From positions 124,001 through 188,000 of the forward strand of contig SWDT01000129.1 of NCBI GenBank assembly GCA_009193035.1: 64,000 bases of DNA, in the 5' to 3' direction. This document shows positions 62,053-64,000 of the stretch, piece after piece. Below the pieces are notes generated by a model. It was not told where the DNA came from and did not search any database. It saw only the letters and a program-made list of their open reading frames with translations. Position 1 is the first letter of the stretch. Each line of letters starts with the position of its first letter. A program made the position numbers and the translations under genes. This DNA comes from Halicephalobus mephisto (lineage: Eukaryota > Nematoda > Chromadorea > Rhabditida > Panagrolaimidae).

Positions 62053-63931
62053 CTACGATTCCAAGACAATGGCTTTTTTGAGTACTTCTTCTTGATCCAA
62101 TTTCGCAAATGACGTCACATTGACAGGTTTCAAAAGTTCCGTAACGATTCCACGACCGATAGTCCGCTTGTTTGCTCCTTCACGAAGAGTAAACGGCATA
62201 TTCTTCATTATTGGAACTTTGTTGATGAACAGTAAATGAGTAGAACTGTGGTCTCCTGGCATCAGAAGATCCCCATCGAACATGATACGACATGGTTCGT
62301 CCCATGTTGAGCAGAAAATTCTGTCCGTAAAACCGCTCCGAATACCTACACGACGTCCGTTTTCAGATTCAGATAGTAAATATAATTCTGCACGTAGGAA
62401 ATTTGTCGTCTGAATAGATCCCGGAGTTCCCATCCACATACCGCGCTCCACTCCTGTCGTTTTCAGACCACGACACAGAATTCCGCAATGTTCACCAGCC
62501 ATGACTTCTTTCACACTTTTCTTGAAAATTTGAATATCAGTAGCGACTGTTTTGATTTCTGATCCAAATCCAACCACTTGAACAGTTTCACCTTTTTTCA
62601 AAGATCCCTGGACTACTGTACCAACAACAACCGTTCCACGACCAGTAATCGCGACCCTTGAGGCAATGGGCATAAGGAAAGGAGCATCTGAGAGACGGTT
62701 CGGCGCAGGAAGGGAATCCAAGGTCTCAATCAGCTTATCAATGCATTCCGTTTTATCACTTTCCAGAGCTTGTAACGCCGATCCAGCAACAACTGGGATC
62801 CCATCACCTAAAAGTAAAAATCATATATGAATTTTTTACGAAATGATCCCAAAGGGAATTTCTAGAGGCTTTTAGAACCTAAAATACCCTAAAATTTCGT
62901 TTTTTCCTGATAAATGTTTGATAATCTTGTCCAATTTCGTAATTAACTATATTATAAAACTCATATCAACTTTTTCAAACTGCTTCGAAACGAATTTCTA
63001 CAAATCCATAGAAAATAGTCCAAAATTTCGTTTTTCGTAATTAATGACATATTATAGAGTCAAAAATGGATTTTTTACGGAATTTCCGTGAGGGGAATTT
63101 CTAAGAATTAAAATAGGCTAAAATTTCGGCTTTATAATCAACGTTTTAAATTGTATCTTTTCTAAATAGATCTAAAAACTTCTAAACCAGGACCACATAG
63201 AATAAAAAACTTTCTACTCATCATATTCGTTAATAATTATATATGAAAACACTAAAATTTTCGCAATTAAAATACCCGAATAAAAATAATTGTTTTTGGA
63301 CAAAATTAAAAATAAAACAACTCACCATCGAATCCGTGGTCCGACAGTAACTCTCGGGCTTCTAATTCCACAAGTTCCAAGTCGTCTTTCTGGACCAAAT
63401 CCGCTTTGTTAATGAAGACAACGATGTTTTTGAGACCGATTTGTTTGGCAAGCAGCAAGTGCTCCTTCGTCTGGGCCATTACTCCGTCCGTCGCCGCGAT
63501 CACCAGAATGGCGGCATCCATCTGGGAAGTGCCGCAAATCATGTTCTTTATAAAGTCACTATGACCGGGACAATCTGTATGAGCATATCTCCTGTTTTTG
63601 CTTTCGTACCCAATATGAGCTATGTTGATCGTGATGCCTCTGGCTTTTTCCTCTTTGCCTTTGTCGATATCGTCGAATTTCACATATTTAGCACCTCCTG
63701 AAAATAACCTTATAAATAAGTATTTAAAAATTTCAAACCTTTTTTCGAAAGGACTTTTGTTATGGCCGAAGTCAAAGTTGTTTTTCCGTGGTCGATGTGG
63801 CCTATGGTTCCGACGTTGACGTTGATCTTAGACACACCTTTATCCGTGGAAAATGCGGCACGGAGTACTTGTCTCTTGATCACATGTCGAGTTATTAGAC
63901 GGATATTATTAAAGATAAATAAACTAGACAT
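62053..63931 (-). CDS. Mitochondrial elongation factor Tu, divergent domain 3 (EF-Tu2-like)
   Basis: Three exons on the minus strand (63739-63931, 63326-63697, 62053-62807) give 439 residues. A basic presequence ([18 protein letters not shown]) suggests mitochondrial import. GTPase motifs are complete: GHIDHGKT (44-51), RGITI (84-88), DCPGH (106-110) and NKAD. Domain 2 is normal ([29 protein letters not shown]). Domain 3, which in ordinary EF-Tu grips the tRNA T arm, is poorly conserved here ([20 protein letters not shown]), and there is a short extension after [11 protein letters not shown] (about 24 residues). Nematode mitochondria have two EF-Tus adapted to armless tRNAs: EF-Tu1 with a long C-terminal extension and EF-Tu2, specific for Ser-tRNAs lacking the D arm. 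The short tail and altered domain 3 fit EF-Tu2 better. That choice is inference; EF-Tu identity is firm. Confidence 0.9.
62815..63310 (-). repeat. Dispersed family A copies in EF-Tu intron 2
   Basis: Sense to the host gene. Two to three degraded units with CATATATGAATTTTTTACGA, GAATTTCTAGAGGC and CCTAAAATTTCG on the plus strand, the complement of the usual family A 3' half. Confidence 0.7.
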
Positions 63932-64000
63932 AACGAAGAACTAAGAAATCCGAAAAAATGATGTGGCGACCACGTATCTCGCACATTGCGCGCAACCTGG
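63932..64000. other. Upstream flank of EF-Tu
   Basis: Contains CACATTGCGCGCAAC, the same string as at about 7486-7500 upstream of sma-4. No further feature before the window ends. Confidence 0.4.

Overview
This 64 kb window is eukaryotic and almost certainly from a nematode. Genes have many short introns (down to about 40 nt) with GTAAGTTT-like donors and TTTTCAG or TTTTAG acceptors, and several start codons sit just downstream of an acceptor-like site suitable for spliced-leader trans-splicing. The gene content fits: a transthyretin-like secreted protein, a co-Smad, a PCTAIRE kinase and a mitochondrial EF-Tu with a divergent third domain. Non-coding DNA is very AT-rich and full of minisatellites and dispersed repeats. 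I cannot assign a genus. Exon models were built by hand from splice signals, reading-phase continuity and recognition of protein families; no search was run.

Layout. 1-6.6 kb: a partial secreted EF-hand gene (-), a transthyretin-like gene (+), a small hairpin membrane protein (-), then MMADHC (-) and 3-hydroxyisobutyrate dehydrogenase (+) sharing a 422 bp divergent promoter. 7.9-17.7 kb: the co-Smad sma-4 (+) convergent with an extended synaptotagmin (-). 18.9-23.5 kb: a Q/S/T-rich INO80E-like protein (+). 24.0-32.6 kb: repeat-rich, holding one TMEM272-like gene (+), several minisatellites and a cluster of tRNA-like repeats. 32.6-40.2 kb: the PCTAIRE kinase pct-1 (+) with two alternative first exons. 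40.7-51.4 kb: three genes on the plus strand, an FBF1/DYF-19-like coiled-coil protein, a Spindly-like coiled-coil protein and an aspartyl protease with an extra Cys-rich insert. 52.7-56.2 kb: cytoplasmic isoleucyl-tRNA synthetase (+). 56.2-63.9 kb: three minus-strand genes, an uncharacterised N-myristoylated coiled-coil protein, COG5 and mitochondrial EF-Tu; the EF-Tu/COG5 pair has operon-like spacing (168 bp).

Functional links. MMADHC (cobalamin handling for propionate use) and HIBADH (valine breakdown, which yields propionyl-CoA) form a divergent pair. The FBF1-like gene and the myristoylated coiled-coil gene each have an X-box-like (RFX/DAF-19) site upstream, pointing to cilia. An E2F-like CGCG site lies just upstream of the Spindly-like gene. 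I see no convincing new multi-gene system. The most unusual structures are a splice acceptor copied several times as a minisatellite inside its own intron, two GC-AG introns supported by reading phase, and a 240-bp-spaced, nearly identical non-coding duplication.
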